DNA from: Hydrogenophaga sp.
GTDB taxonomy: Bacteria > Pseudomonadota > Gammaproteobacteria > Burkholderiales > Burkholderiaceae_C
Assembly: GCA_030653975.1 (NCBI GenBank)
Contig: JAURYH010000031.1
Location: forward strand, 1 to 64,000
Reading direction: 5' to 3'
DNA length: 64,000 nucleotides
The first letter of the stretch is position 1; each line of letters begins with the position of its first letter. The notes below the pieces were generated by a model, which searched no databases, had not been told where the DNA came from, and was given only the letters and a program-made list of their open reading frames with translations. The position numbers and the translations under genes were made by a program. Shown here one piece after another: positions 47,368-55,811 of the stretch.

Positions 47368-48833
47368 CCGCCGTCTGCGTGATGGTGCTCGGCACCACCA
47401 GCGGCGCGGGCAAGAGCTGGCTGACCACGGCGCTGTGCCGCCACTACGCGCGCCAGGGCCTCCAGGTCGCGCCGTTCAAGGCGCAGAACATGAGCAACAA
47501 CGCGCGGGTGGTGGCTGGCGTGGACGGTGCTTACGGCGAGATCGGCTCGGCACAGTATTTCCAGGCCCTTGCCGCCAGCGCGCAACCCGAGGTGCGCATG
47601 AACCCGCTGCTGCTCAAGCCCGAGGCCGACACGCACAGCCAGGTGGTGCTGATGGGGCAGGTGAGTGAAGAACTCTCCACCATGCCCTGGCGCGGCCGCA
47701 GCGAAAAAGTCTGGCCGGCGATCACCGCCGCGCTGGACGCGCTGCGCGCCGAGAACGACGTGGTGGTGATCGAGGGCGCGGGCTCGCCGGCCGAGATCAA
47801 CCTGCACGCCAGCGACATCGTCAACATGCGCATCGCCCGCCACGCGCAGGCGCGCTGCCTGCTCGTGACCGACATCGACCGCGGCGGTGCCTTCGCCCAC
47901 CTCTACGGCACCTGGGCGCTGCTGCCGGCCGACGAGCAGGCGCTGATCCGCGGCTTTGTGCTCAACAAGTTCCGCGGCGACGCGACGCTGCTCGCGCCCG
48001 GTCCGCAGATGCTGCAGGACCTGACCGGCGTGCCCACGGTGGCGACGCTGCCGATGTGGTGGCAGCACGGCCTGCCGGAAGAAGACGGTGTCTTTGACGA
48101 CCGCACCCTCGCTTCCGGCGCGGTGCAGACAACGATCGCCGTCATCGCCTGGCCGCGCATCAGCAACCTCGACGAGTTCCAGCCGCTGAAGAACGTGCCC
48201 GGCCTGCGCCTGGTCTGGGCGCGCATGCCGGCCGACTGCGTGGGCGCCGACTGGATCGTACTGCCGGGGTCCAAATCCACCGTGGCCGACCTCGCCTGGC
48301 TGCGCGCGCAGGGGCTGGACCGTGCGGTGGCCGAACACGCCGCGTTGGGCGGGGCGGTGCTCGGCATCTGCGGCGGGCTGCAGATGCTGGGCGAGGCGCT
48401 GATCGACACGCACGGCATCGACGGCAACGCGCCCGGTCTGGGCCTGCTGCCGCTGGTGACGGCGTTCGAACCGCAGAAAACCGTGCGCCACACGCAGACG
48501 CTGTTCACCGAATGTGCCGGTCCCTGGAGCGCGCTCTCGGGCGTGAGCGTCTCGGGCTACGAAATCCACCACGGCCAGACCGCACAACACCCGGCCATGG
48601 CCGCCAAGGGCGACGTGGCGCGCGCCGTGTTGCCCGATGGCCTGGGCTGGCAGAACACCGCCGGCAACGTGCTCGGCGTCTACCTGCACGGCCTGTTCGA
48701 AGACCCGGCCGTGCTGCACGCGCTGTTTGGCGCCAGCGCACCCACGCTGGAAAGCGTGTTCGACGGCCTGGCCGACTTTCTTCAAACCCATGTCGAGCCC
48801 GGTGTGCTCGACGCTCTCATCCAACCGGACTGA
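47364..48833 (+). CDS. cobQ: Cobyric acid synthase
   Basis: A 489-residue glutamine-dependent amidase that amidates the b, d, e and g side chains of adenosylcobyrinic acid a,c-diamide. The P-loop domain opens VLGTTSGAGKSWLTTALCR, with FKAQNMSNNARVV and the PGSKSTVADL region. The C-terminal GATase domain has its cysteine in LGICGGLQMLG and the pair histidine in YLHGLFE. It uses a GTG start that overlaps the previous stop. Confidence 0.96.
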   Translation: MTAVCVMVLGTTSGAGKSWLTTALCRHYARQGLQVAPFKAQNMSNNARVVAGVDGAYGEIGSAQYFQALAASAQPEVRMNPLLLKPEADTHSQVVLMGQVSEELSTMPWRGRSEKVWPAITAALDALRAENDVVVIEGAGSPAEINLHASDIVNMRIARHAQARCLLVTDIDRGGAFAHLYGTWALLPADEQALIRGFVLNKFRGDATLLAPGPQMLQDLTGVPTVATLPMWWQHGLPEEDGVFDDRTLASGAVQTTIAVIAWPRISNLDEFQPLKNVPGLRLVWARMPADCVGADWIVLPGSKSTVADLAWLRAQGLDRAVAEHAALGGAVLGICGGLQMLGEALIDTHGIDGNAPGLGLLPLVTAFEPQKTVRHTQTLFTECAGPWSALSGVSVSGYEIHHGQTAQHPAMAAKGDVARAVLPDGLGWQNTAGNVLGVYLHGLFEDPAVLHALFGASAPTLESVFDGLADFLQTHVEPGVLDALIQPD

Positions 48834-48836
48834 ACC

Positions 48837-49904
48837 ATGACCACCACTGTTCCCACCATCCAGGACATCACCCAGCCCGTACTGGCTGCGCGCCTGCAGC
48901 ACAAACTGGACAACAAGACCAAGCCGCTGGGCTCGCTCGGCCGCATCGAGTCGCTGGCCCAGCGCATAGCCCTGATCCTGGGCAGCGAAACGCCTGAGTT
49001 GAAAGCGCCACAACTCGTGGTGTTCGCCGGCGACCATGGCCTGGCCGCGCGCGGCGTCTCGGCCTACCCGAGCGACGTGACCTGGCAGATGGTGGAAAAC
49101 TTCCTGGCCGGCGGTGCCGCGGTGAGCGTGCTCGCGCGGCAACACGGCATCGGCCTCACGGTGGTGGACTGCGGCGTGCGGCACGACTTCGCGCCGCGGC
49201 CCGGACTGGTCATCAACAAGATCGCCCCGGGTACGGCCGATGCCCTCGAAGGCCCGGCCATGAGCGCCACACAGTGCGAAGCGGCGCTCGCCAACGGGGT
49301 CGCTCTGGTGCGCGGGCTGCCGGGCAACGCGCTGCTGCTGGGTGAAATGGGCATTGGCAACACCTCGGCGGCTTCGCTGCTGCTCGCGCGCCTGGCCGGG
49401 CTGTCCGTGGCCGACTGCACCGGTGCCGGCACCGGGCTCGACGCCGACGCGGTGCAACGCAAGATCGGCATCCTGCGCCAGGTGCTGGCGCGCCACCCCG
49501 ATGCCAGGGACCCGCTGGCCGCGCTGGCCGCGTTCGGCGGCTTCGAGATCGCCACCATGGTGGGCGCGGTGCTGCAGGCCGCGGCCGAACGCCGCGTGAT
49601 CGTGGTGGACGGTTTCATCGCCAGCGCCGCCGTGCTGGTGGCCAGCGCGCTGCAACCCGCCGTGCTGCAGCGCTGCGTGTTCGCGCACCGCTCGGGCGAA
49701 CGCGGCCACGCGCTCATGCTCGCCCACCTGCGCGCCGAGCCGCTGCTCGACCTGGGCCTGCGCCTGGGCGAGGGCTCGGGCGCGGCCATGGCCTGGCCGC
49801 TGTTGATGAGTGCCTGTGCCATCCTGCGCGAGATGGCGAGCTTCGAATCGGCCGGGGTGTCGCGGCAGGACGAGGTGGCAGCGACAACACCCACCCAGGC
49901 TTGA
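48837..49904 (+). CDS. cobT: Nicotinate-nucleotide-dimethylbenzimidazole phosphoribosyltransferase
   Basis: A 355-residue enzyme that makes alpha-ribazole 5'-phosphate, the lower ligand precursor. It contains KTKPLGSLGRIESLA, FAGDHGLAARGVSAYP, GEMGIGNTSAASLLL, TGAGTGLD and the ending GEGSGAAMAWPLL. It begins three bases after the cobQ stop. The presence of CobT implies a dimethylbenzimidazole-type cobamide, either made elsewhere or salvaged. Confidence 0.96.
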   Translation: MTTTVPTIQDITQPVLAARLQHKLDNKTKPLGSLGRIESLAQRIALILGSETPELKAPQLVVFAGDHGLAARGVSAYPSDVTWQMVENFLAGGAAVSVLARQHGIGLTVVDCGVRHDFAPRPGLVINKIAPGTADALEGPAMSATQCEAALANGVALVRGLPGNALLLGEMGIGNTSAASLLLARLAGLSVADCTGAGTGLDADAVQRKIGILRQVLARHPDARDPLAALAAFGGFEIATMVGAVLQAAAERRVIVVDGFIASAAVLVASALQPAVLQRCVFAHRSGERGHALMLAHLRAEPLLDLGLRLGEGSGAAMAWPLLMSACAILREMASFESAGVSRQDEVAATTPTQA

Positions 49905-49914
49905 GACGAAGGAC

Positions 49915-50829
49915 ATGGAGCGAGGTGACTTCGACCCAGGCAGCCGTGGAACCGGCTCCGCCGGGCCACCAGCTGCGTCCTACCGGGGGGGCGACGCGCA
50001 GCGGCGCAGGGGGGTGTTCCTGTTCTTCCGTCACTTCTTCATCGCCCTCCAGTTCTTCACCCGCATCCCGGTGACCGGGCGGCTGGCCGACTGGGTGGGT
50101 TTTTCGCCCGCCATGCTGCGCGCGAGCGCCGCGCATTTTCCGGGGGTGGGCTGGGTGGTCGGCGGGCTCTCGGCGGCGGTGTTTGCTGGCCTGCTCGCGC
50201 TGCTGCCCGCGTCGCCCGCAGCCCCCTGGGTGGCGGCCGTGCTGAGCAGCGCGTTCAGTGTCTGGCTGACCGGCGCGTTCCATGAAGACGGGCTGGCCGA
50301 CACGGCCGATGGCCTGGGCGGCGCGGTGAACCGCGAACGCGCGCTGGCCATCATGAAGGACTCGCGCATCGGCAGCTACGGCGCGGTGGCGCTGGTGCTG
50401 GCCTTGTTGTGCAAGGTGGCGCTTATCGCGCTGCTGGCGCAGGCCGGCGGCCTGCTGCTGGCGAGCGCGGCGCTGTTGGGTGCCCACGTCAGTTCGCGCC
50501 TCATGCCGCTGTTCATCATCCGCACGCTGCCGCATGTGGGTGATACGCCCACCTCCAAGTCCAAACCACTGGCCGAGAGCATCGGCAATGCCGGTCTGGC
50601 TGCAGGCCTGCTCTGGTGGGCGCTGGCCATGGCGCTGGTGGGCTGGGCGCTGCCGGGCGCGCCCTGGCCGCTGGCGGTGCTGGGTGCGCTGCTCGGCCTG
50701 GCCTGGATGTGGCGCCTGCTGCGCCGCCGCCTGCAGGGTTTCACCGGCGACGGTCTGGGCGCCACGCAGCAGGTGTGCGAAGTGGCGTTTTACCTGGGCA
50801 TGGCACTGGGACTGGGCTGGCGCGCATGA
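49915..50829 (+). CDS. cobS: Adenosylcobinamide-GDP ribazoletransferase
   Basis: A 304-residue inner-membrane cobalamin(-phosphate) synthase that joins AdoCbi-GDP with alpha-ribazole. Core motifs are FIALQFFTRIPV and the metal site HEDGLADTADGLGG, then SYGAVALVL; about six helices follow. The ATG at 49915 gives 33 N-terminal residues encoded by a dispersed repeat (copy 3), unlike any CobS. The GTG at 50014 (VFLFFRHFFIAL) just before the conserved part is an equally good start. It overlaps cobC by four bases. Confidence 0.9.
   Translation: MERGDFDPGSRGTGSAGPPAASYRGGDAQRRRGVFLFFRHFFIALQFFTRIPVTGRLADWVGFSPAMLRASAAHFPGVGWVVGGLSAAVFAGLLALLPASPAAPWVAAVLSSAFSVWLTGAFHEDGLADTADGLGGAVNRERALAIMKDSRIGSYGAVALVLALLCKVALIALLAQAGGLLLASAALLGAHVSSRLMPLFIIRTLPHVGDTPTSKSKPLAESIGNAGLAAGLLWWALAMALVGWALPGAPWPLAVLGALLGLAWMWRLLRRRLQGFTGDGLGATQQVCEVAFYLGMALGLGWRA
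49940..50016. repeat. Dispersed GC-rich repeat, copy 3
   Basis: The sequence opens GCAGCCGTGGAACCGGCTCC and closes GCGGCGCAGGGGGGTG, in the same orientation as copy 1 at 31097-31187, with a shorter middle. It occupies the space between cobT and the conserved part of cobS and is open in the cobS frame. Its last three bases are a possible GTG start for CobS. Confidence 0.75.
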
Positions 50830-51380
50830 AGCTCTGGCTGCTGCGCCACGCCCGGGTGGAGCTCGAATCCGGGTTCTGTTACGGCGCGACCGACGTGCCG
50901 GCCAACGCCGCGCGCACGCTGCAGGCCGCCCAGGCCGCGGCGGCCCTGCTGCCACCCGGCTTGCCGGTGTGGGTGTCGGGCCTGGGCCGCGCGCAGCAGC
51001 TGGCGCTGGAACTGGCCAGCCGGCGACCCGACCTGGGCGACCCGACGGTCGACACCCGCCTGAACGAAATGGACTTCGGGCATTGGGAGCTGCAGCGCTG
51101 GGACGACATCCCGCGCGCCGCGTTCGACGGCTGGATGGCCGACTTTGCGCACCACCGCTTTGGCGGCGCCGAAAGCACGCAGCAGCTCATCCATCGTGTG
51201 GCCGACGCGTTGGACGAACTGCGTGACAGCGCGGTCAGCGAAGCGGTCTGGGTGACCCACGCCGGCGTGATCCGCGCGGCGCAGTTCGTCGCCACCCATG
51301 GGCGTGGCCCCATCGGTGGCGTGGCGCAGTGGCCGAAAGACGCGCCCGGGACCGGCGGCCACCTCTGCCTGGACTGGTAG
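50826..51380 (+). CDS. cobC: Alpha-ribazole phosphatase, histidine phosphatase family
   Basis: A 184-residue histidine phosphatase. The phosphohistidine motif reads LLRHARVE near residues 5-12 (RHA rather than the usual RHG), the acid residue lies in LNEMDFGHWE, and the second histidine is in VTHAGVIRA. In a cobalamin cluster this enzyme removes the phosphate from alpha-ribazole phosphate or cobalamin phosphate. It overlaps cobS by four bases and closes the cluster. Confidence 0.88.
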   Translation: MKLWLLRHARVELESGFCYGATDVPANAARTLQAAQAAAALLPPGLPVWVSGLGRAQQLALELASRRPDLGDPTVDTRLNEMDFGHWELQRWDDIPRAAFDGWMADFAHHRFGGAESTQQLIHRVADALDELRDSAVSEAVWVTHAGVIRAAQFVATHGRGPIGGVAQWPKDAPGTGGHLCLDW

Positions 51381-51415
51381 TCCGGCGCTCAGCCGTTCAG
51401 TGCACACTGTGGCCC

Positions 51416-52711
51416 ATGAACCTCCCGCCGCTGAAACCCTCCGCCAGCCTGGCCCGCATGAAGGCGCTGGCGCTCGGCTTGCTGTTGCTGGCCGCGGTGA
51501 TCTATGTCGTGGCCACGCTGCTGACCCCGCGCCACCCCGCCTGGGCCTATGTGGCCGCCGCAGCGGGCGCGGCGGTGGTCGGCGCGCTGGCCGACTGGTT
51601 TGCCGTGGTCGCGCTGTTCCGCCACCCGCTGGGCCTGCCGATCCCGCACACCGCCATCATCGTGGCCAACAAGGACCGGTTGGGCGCGCAGCTCGCGCGT
51701 TTTCTGGGCACGCACTTCCTCACCGCCGAACACGTGCGTCCCATGCTCGCGCGCTGGGACGTGGGGCAGGAACTGGGCCGCTGGCTGGCGCAGCCCGAGT
51801 CGGCCGCCCGCGTGGGCCGGTGGTTGCAGCAGGCCACGCCGGCCTTGCTGAACGCGCTGGACCAGACCCTCGTGCGCCAGTGGGTGGCGCAACTCGCGCA
51901 GCGCCTGCTGCGCCAGGTGGATGTGGCCACGCTCGGTGGCCAGGCGCTCGCCGCGCTCACGCAACACGGCCACCACCAGCAGTGGCTCAACGGCCTGTTG
52001 CAGCAGATGGCGCACTGGGCCGAACAGGAGGCGGTGCAGGAGCAGCTCACCGAGCGCATCGCGGGCGAGCTCAAACAACTCAAATACGTGGGCCTCGACC
52101 AGATGGCCGCGCGGCTGGCCACGCGCAAGCTGGTGGCCGCGCTCACGCACACCCTGGCCGACGTGGCGGCCGACCCGCAACACGAGCTGCGCCACCGCTT
52201 CGACGGCTGGATGGCGCAGTCCATCCAGCGCCTGCAGACCGATGCCGACTGGCAGGCCCGCGTGGCCACCTGGCGCGACGCCTGGCTGGACCAGCCGCAC
52301 TGGAATCAACCCATCGAAGCCTGGTGGCACGAGGTGATGCAGCGCCTGGGCAACGAAGCGCAGCAACCCGACACCGCGCTCGCCGAGCGCTACGCCAGCG
52401 TGGTGCAGACCGCCGGCCGCCAGCTGCTGGCCGACGCGACCTTGCGCGACTGGCTCAACGCGCAGGCGCAACAGGTGCTGCTGCGCGCGCTCGATGGCAG
52501 CCGCGACAACATCGTCGGCTTCGTGGCGCAGCGGGTGCAAGCCTGGGACGCGCACGACATGAGCCGTGTGCTGGAAGACCACATCGGCCGTGACCTGCAG
52601 TTCATCCGCATCAACGGCACGCTCGTGGGGGCGCTGGTGGGGCTGCTGCTGCACACCGCCACCGTGGTGGTGATGGAGCTGCCCGTGGTGCTGTCCTGGA
52701 TGCAGTCTTAG
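51416..52711 (+). CDS. DUF445-family membrane protein
   Basis: A 431-residue protein of the DUF445/YjiN family, function unknown. One or two N-terminal helices (LALGLLLLAAVIYVVATLL; AYVAAAAGAAVVGALADWF) and a C-terminal helix (VGALVGLLLHTATVVVMELP) frame a long helical domain. The segment ADWFAVVALFRHPLGLPIPH followed by TAIIVANKDRLG is the family signature. Its stop codon overlaps the nth stop on the other strand, so it is convergent with nth. Confidence 0.88.
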   Translation: MNLPPLKPSASLARMKALALGLLLLAAVIYVVATLLTPRHPAWAYVAAAAGAAVVGALADWFAVVALFRHPLGLPIPHTAIIVANKDRLGAQLARFLGTHFLTAEHVRPMLARWDVGQELGRWLAQPESAARVGRWLQQATPALLNALDQTLVRQWVAQLAQRLLRQVDVATLGGQALAALTQHGHHQQWLNGLLQQMAHWAEQEAVQEQLTERIAGELKQLKYVGLDQMAARLATRKLVAALTHTLADVAADPQHELRHRFDGWMAQSIQRLQTDADWQARVATWRDAWLDQPHWNQPIEAWWHEVMQRLGNEAQQPDTALAERYASVVQTAGRQLLADATLRDWLNAQAQQVLLRALDGSRDNIVGFVAQRVQAWDAHDMSRVLEDHIGRDLQFIRINGTLVGALVGLLLHTATVVVMELPVVLSWMQS

Positions 52712-53343
52712 CCTGTCGTCTTTGGCTTGAAATCGCAGTAAGCCGATACCGCGCATGTGTGGCACAGCGGCTTGCGCGCCTGGCACACATAACGCCCCAG
52801 CAGGATCAGCCAGTGGTGCGAGTCCACCGCGTAGGCCGGCGGCACGCGCTTCATCAACTGCTGCTCCACCGCCAGCGGCGTCTTGCCCGGCGCCAGGCCG
52901 GTGCGGTTGCTGACGCGGAAGATGTGGGTGTCCACCGCCATCGTGGGCTGGCCGAAGGCGACATTGAGCACCACGTTGGCCGTCTTGCGGCCCACGCCGG
53001 GCAGGGCTTCGAGTGCCTCGCGGGTGCGCGGCACCTCGCCGTCGTGGCGCTCCACCAGGATGCGGCAGGTTGCCATCAGGTGCTTCGCCTTGCTGCGGTA
53101 CAGGCCGATGGTCTTGATGTAACCCTCCAGGCCCTCCTGCCCGAGGTCCAGTATCTTCTGCGGCGTGTTCGCCACCGGGAACAGCTTGCGCGTCGCCTTG
53201 TTCACGCCCACGTCGGTGGCCTGGGCCGAGAGCAGCACGGCGGTCAGCAGCTCGAAAACGCTGGTGTATTCCAACTCGGTGACGGGGTGCGGGTTGGCGG
53301 CCTGCAGGGTGGCGAAGAAGGCTTCGATGGCGGCGGGTGTCAT
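52708..53343 (-). CDS. nth: Endonuclease III
   Basis: A 211-residue DNA glycosylase/AP lyase that removes oxidised pyrimidines. The helix-hairpin-helix LPGVGRKTANVVL carries the catalytic lysine, and the catalytic aspartate is in AVDTHIFRVSNR. The C-terminal 4Fe-4S loop CX6CX2CX5C (CQARKPLCHTCAVSAYC) is intact. The length is normal. The DUF2059 gene lies 16 bases upstream in the same direction. Confidence 0.97.
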   Translation of the reverse strand: MTPAAIEAFFATLQAANPHPVTELEYTSVFELLTAVLLSAQATDVGVNKATRKLFPVANTPQKILDLGQEGLEGYIKTIGLYRSKAKHLMATCRILVERHDGEVPRTREALEALPGVGRKTANVVLNVAFGQPTMAVDTHIFRVSNRTGLAPGKTPLAVEQQLMKRVPPAYAVDSHHWLILLGRYVCQARKPLCHTCAVSAYCDFKPKTTG

Positions 53344-53359
53344 GGCGGCGGATGCGGGT

Positions 53360-53857
53360 TTACAGGGAGACGCCTTTGGACGCGAGCCGTTCCCTGACCC
53401 GCTGTTCCACCTTGGGCCCGAGCAGGCGGCCGAACTGAACGCCGATCTCGAACGATTCCCGGTTGAGCGCGGGCGTGACGAGGGTGAGCTTTCGGCCGGT
53501 GTCCGATGCGTAGAACACCAGCAGTTGCCGGATGTCGTCGGCGCTGAAATGCTTGTGGTACAGGTGCACCATCAGCGCCTTGAACACGCCGATGTTTTCG
53601 TCGAACACCGCTTCGTGGGCCTCGGCGACGATGCGCAGGTGTTCTTCGGTCAACTTGGGCTGCTTCTGGCGCAGCTGTTGCACCAGTTGCTGCAACACGG
53701 TGTTCATGTTGGCGCGCGCGTTGCTCAGGGTCTGGGTGAGCTCCAGCAACTGTTCAATGTCGGCCCGCTTGGTCTCGTCGAGGTCTTGCGCCCAGGCGCT
53801 CTGACCGAGCGTCAGGCACAGCGCCAGGGCAACGATCAGGGAACGGATGAAGGGCAT
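53360..53857 (-). CDS. DUF2059 secreted protein
   Basis: A 165-residue exported protein. The signal peptide is RSLIVALALCLTLGQSAWA with cleavage before QDLDETK. The mature part is helical, with the DUF2059 signature (FSADDIRQLLVFYASDTGRK). Function is unknown. It is divergent from the aminotransferase gene, 71 bases apart, and precedes nth. Confidence 0.87.
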   Translation of the reverse strand: MPFIRSLIVALALCLTLGQSAWAQDLDETKRADIEQLLELTQTLSNARANMNTVLQQLVQQLRQKQPKLTEEHLRIVAEAHEAVFDENIGVFKALMVHLYHKHFSADDIRQLLVFYASDTGRKLTLVTPALNRESFEIGVQFGRLLGPKVEQRVRERLASKGVSL

Positions 53858-53928
53858 GGGCGGACCGGGCGAAGTGGCGAGCGTCTGCTATCTTATGTGC
53901 TTCCCATTCCAGACACCGAGACACAGCC

Positions 53929-55125
53929 ATGCCTCTGCCATTTGCCGACCGCCTGAACAACGTTGAAACCTCCGCCATCCGCGAACTCTTCAAGCTGCTG
54001 GGCAAGCCCGGCATCATCAGCTTCGCCGGCGGCTTCCCCGACAGCGCCATGTTCGACGTGGACGGCATCCGCGAAGCCGTCAACACCGCGCTGACCGAAG
54101 AACCTGGCAGCGCCCTGCAATACGGCGCCACCGAGGGTTACAACCCGCTGCGCGAACAGCTCGCCGCGTTCATGACCAGCAAGGGCAACCAGGGTGTGAC
54201 GGCCAACGACCTCATCGTCACCACCGGCAGCCAGCAGGCGCTGGACCTGCTGGGCAAGACGCTGATTTCGCCCGGCGACAAGGTCATCGTCGAAGGCCCC
54301 ACCTTCCTCGCCACCATCCAGTGTTTCCGCCTCTACGGCGCGCAACTGATCAGCGCGCCGGTGGACGGCCACGGCGTGAAGACCGACGAGCTGGAAAAGC
54401 TGATCGAAGAGCACAAGCCCAAGTTCGTCTACCTCATCCCCACCTTCGGCAACCCCAGCGGCGCCATGCTCAGCCTGGAGCGCCGCAGACAAGTGCTCGA
54501 AATGGCGGTGAAGCACAACACCCTGATCGTGGAAGACGACCCCTACGGCGACCTCTACTTCGGCGAAGCGCCGCCGCCCAGCCTGCTCGCGCTCAGCGCC
54601 AGCGTGCCCGGCAGCCGCGAGCTGCTGGTGCACTGCGGTTCCCTGAGCAAGGTGCTGAGCCCCGGCCTGCGCGTGGGCTGGATGGTCGGACCGGCCGAGC
54701 TGCTGGCCAAGGCGACCATGTGCAAACAGTTCAGCGACGCCCACACCAGCACCTTCGCCCAGGCCACCGCCGCGCAGTACCTGAAAGCCGGCCGCATGCC
54801 CGCCACGCTGGCCAAGGTGCGCGCCGTCTACGCCGAACGCGCCACCGCCATGGGCAACGCCCTGCGCCGCGAGCTGGGCGACGCCATCGAGTTCGTGCAA
54901 CCCCAGGGCGGCCTGTTCGTCTGGGCCCGCCTTACCGGAGCGGGCGGCAAGGTGGCCGACGGCGGCGAACTGGCCCAACGCGCGATCGAAAAAGGCGTGG
55001 CCTTCGTGCCCGGCGCGCCGTTCTACGCCACCAACCCCGACCACGCCACCCTGCGCCTCTCGTTTGCGACGGTGGGGGTGGAGAAGATTGAAGAGGGGGT
55101 GGGGCGACTGGGGGCGGCGGTTTGA
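53929..55125 (+). CDS. PLP-dependent aminotransferase, MocR/LysN-like class I
   Basis: A 398-residue fold-type I aminotransferase related to 2-aminoadipate transaminase and the catalytic domain of MocR proteins. It contains ISFAGGFPD, QYGATEGYNPLREQLA, TFGNPSGAMLS, VEDDPYGDLYFGE, the PLP lysine in GSLSKVLSPGLRVGW, and the phosphate arginine. There is no DNA-binding domain. Substrate could be 2-aminoadipate, valine or an aromatic amino acid; sequence does not decide. Confidence 0.88.
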   Translation: MPLPFADRLNNVETSAIRELFKLLGKPGIISFAGGFPDSAMFDVDGIREAVNTALTEEPGSALQYGATEGYNPLREQLAAFMTSKGNQGVTANDLIVTTGSQQALDLLGKTLISPGDKVIVEGPTFLATIQCFRLYGAQLISAPVDGHGVKTDELEKLIEEHKPKFVYLIPTFGNPSGAMLSLERRRQVLEMAVKHNTLIVEDDPYGDLYFGEAPPPSLLALSASVPGSRELLVHCGSLSKVLSPGLRVGWMVGPAELLAKATMCKQFSDAHTSTFAQATAAQYLKAGRMPATLAKVRAVYAERATAMGNALRRELGDAIEFVQPQGGLFVWARLTGAGGKVADGGELAQRAIEKGVAFVPGAPFYATNPDHATLRLSFATVGVEKIEEGVGRLGAAV

Positions 55126-55166
55126 GGTGAGCGCTCATTGCCGGTCAATTTGATTCTGGGGGACTC

Positions 55167-55643
55167 TTGACGACTTCTTTAAACATTGCTCAGTCTCCTG
55201 CTCTTGTGAACGTTCAGCCGGATAAGGTGGACGGATATTTGATCGTTGCAAGAGACCTGTTTCCAGCGGTGGTGCATTTGTCAGGTGTCAAAGGCATCTC
55301 GGCTCGGAGCTGCGCGATGCTGGCAGCACATGTGACTGAGTGTTGGCTCAAGGCGCTCATCTTTTCCAAGGATAGCGAGAAGAAGTTTGCTGTTGGCGAG
55401 CAACATGACCTCATTCGTTTGTGGTCGCTGGCTGAAGAAACAGCCTTGATTGCTTTGCCCAAAGAACCGCCTGATTGGTTAATAAATTTGGCTGTTGGGC
55501 ACGGACCGAACTTCTACTTCAGATATCAGCAAGGTGTCGCGAAGACTGTTGTCAATGGAGGTCAAACTCCTGAACCGCAGTCCATGGTGGCAGCCTTGGA
55601 CGTGCTTGGAAAGCAGGTTACACAGGTGATAGGCCGGGGTTGA
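55167..55643 (+). CDS. Hypothetical protein, possibly HEPN-like
   Basis: A 158-residue protein I do not recognise firmly. The middle (RSCAMLAAHVTECWLKALIF ... GEQHDLIRLWSLAEE) resembles HEPN-type helices, with an Ala-rich helix, Glu-Cys-Trp-Leu-Lys and a later His-Asp-Leu. Its bases are visibly richer in A and T than its neighbours, and codon use differs (TTG, TTT, GTT, AAG), which suggests recent gain. It uses a TTG start with GGGGGA nearby; a GTG at 55206 is an alternative. No nucleotidyltransferase partner is next to it. Confidence 0.6.
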   Translation: MTTSLNIAQSPALVNVQPDKVDGYLIVARDLFPAVVHLSGVKGISARSCAMLAAHVTECWLKALIFSKDSEKKFAVGEQHDLIRLWSLAEETALIALPKEPPDWLINLAVGHGPNFYFRYQQGVAKTVVNGGQTPEPQSMVAALDVLGKQVTQVIGRG

Positions 55644-55811
55644 CACCAGTCATTCATGGGCAAATGAGCGGGTCTGAAATCCAGAAAATGCCTGAAGAAC
55701 ACTGGGCGCGGTGAACAGACCGACGAATGAGCCACCTACGACAAGACGGGCGCGGTACACACCGTAACGACAATGAAGCTCAAAACCCAAAGTCCTGACC
55801 GACACCACATC

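Noticed and set aside
47175-49916. A 913-codon minus-strand frame opposite cobQ and cobT
   Set aside because: It runs antisense across two well-supported genes with intact motifs and has the composition of a GC-rich shadow frame.
32441-51380. Complete de novo cobalamin pathway
   Set aside because: The corrin-ring genes (methyltransferases, CobG/CbiG, cobaltochelatase) are absent. The cluster covers uptake, adenosylation, side-chain amidation, arm and loop assembly only.
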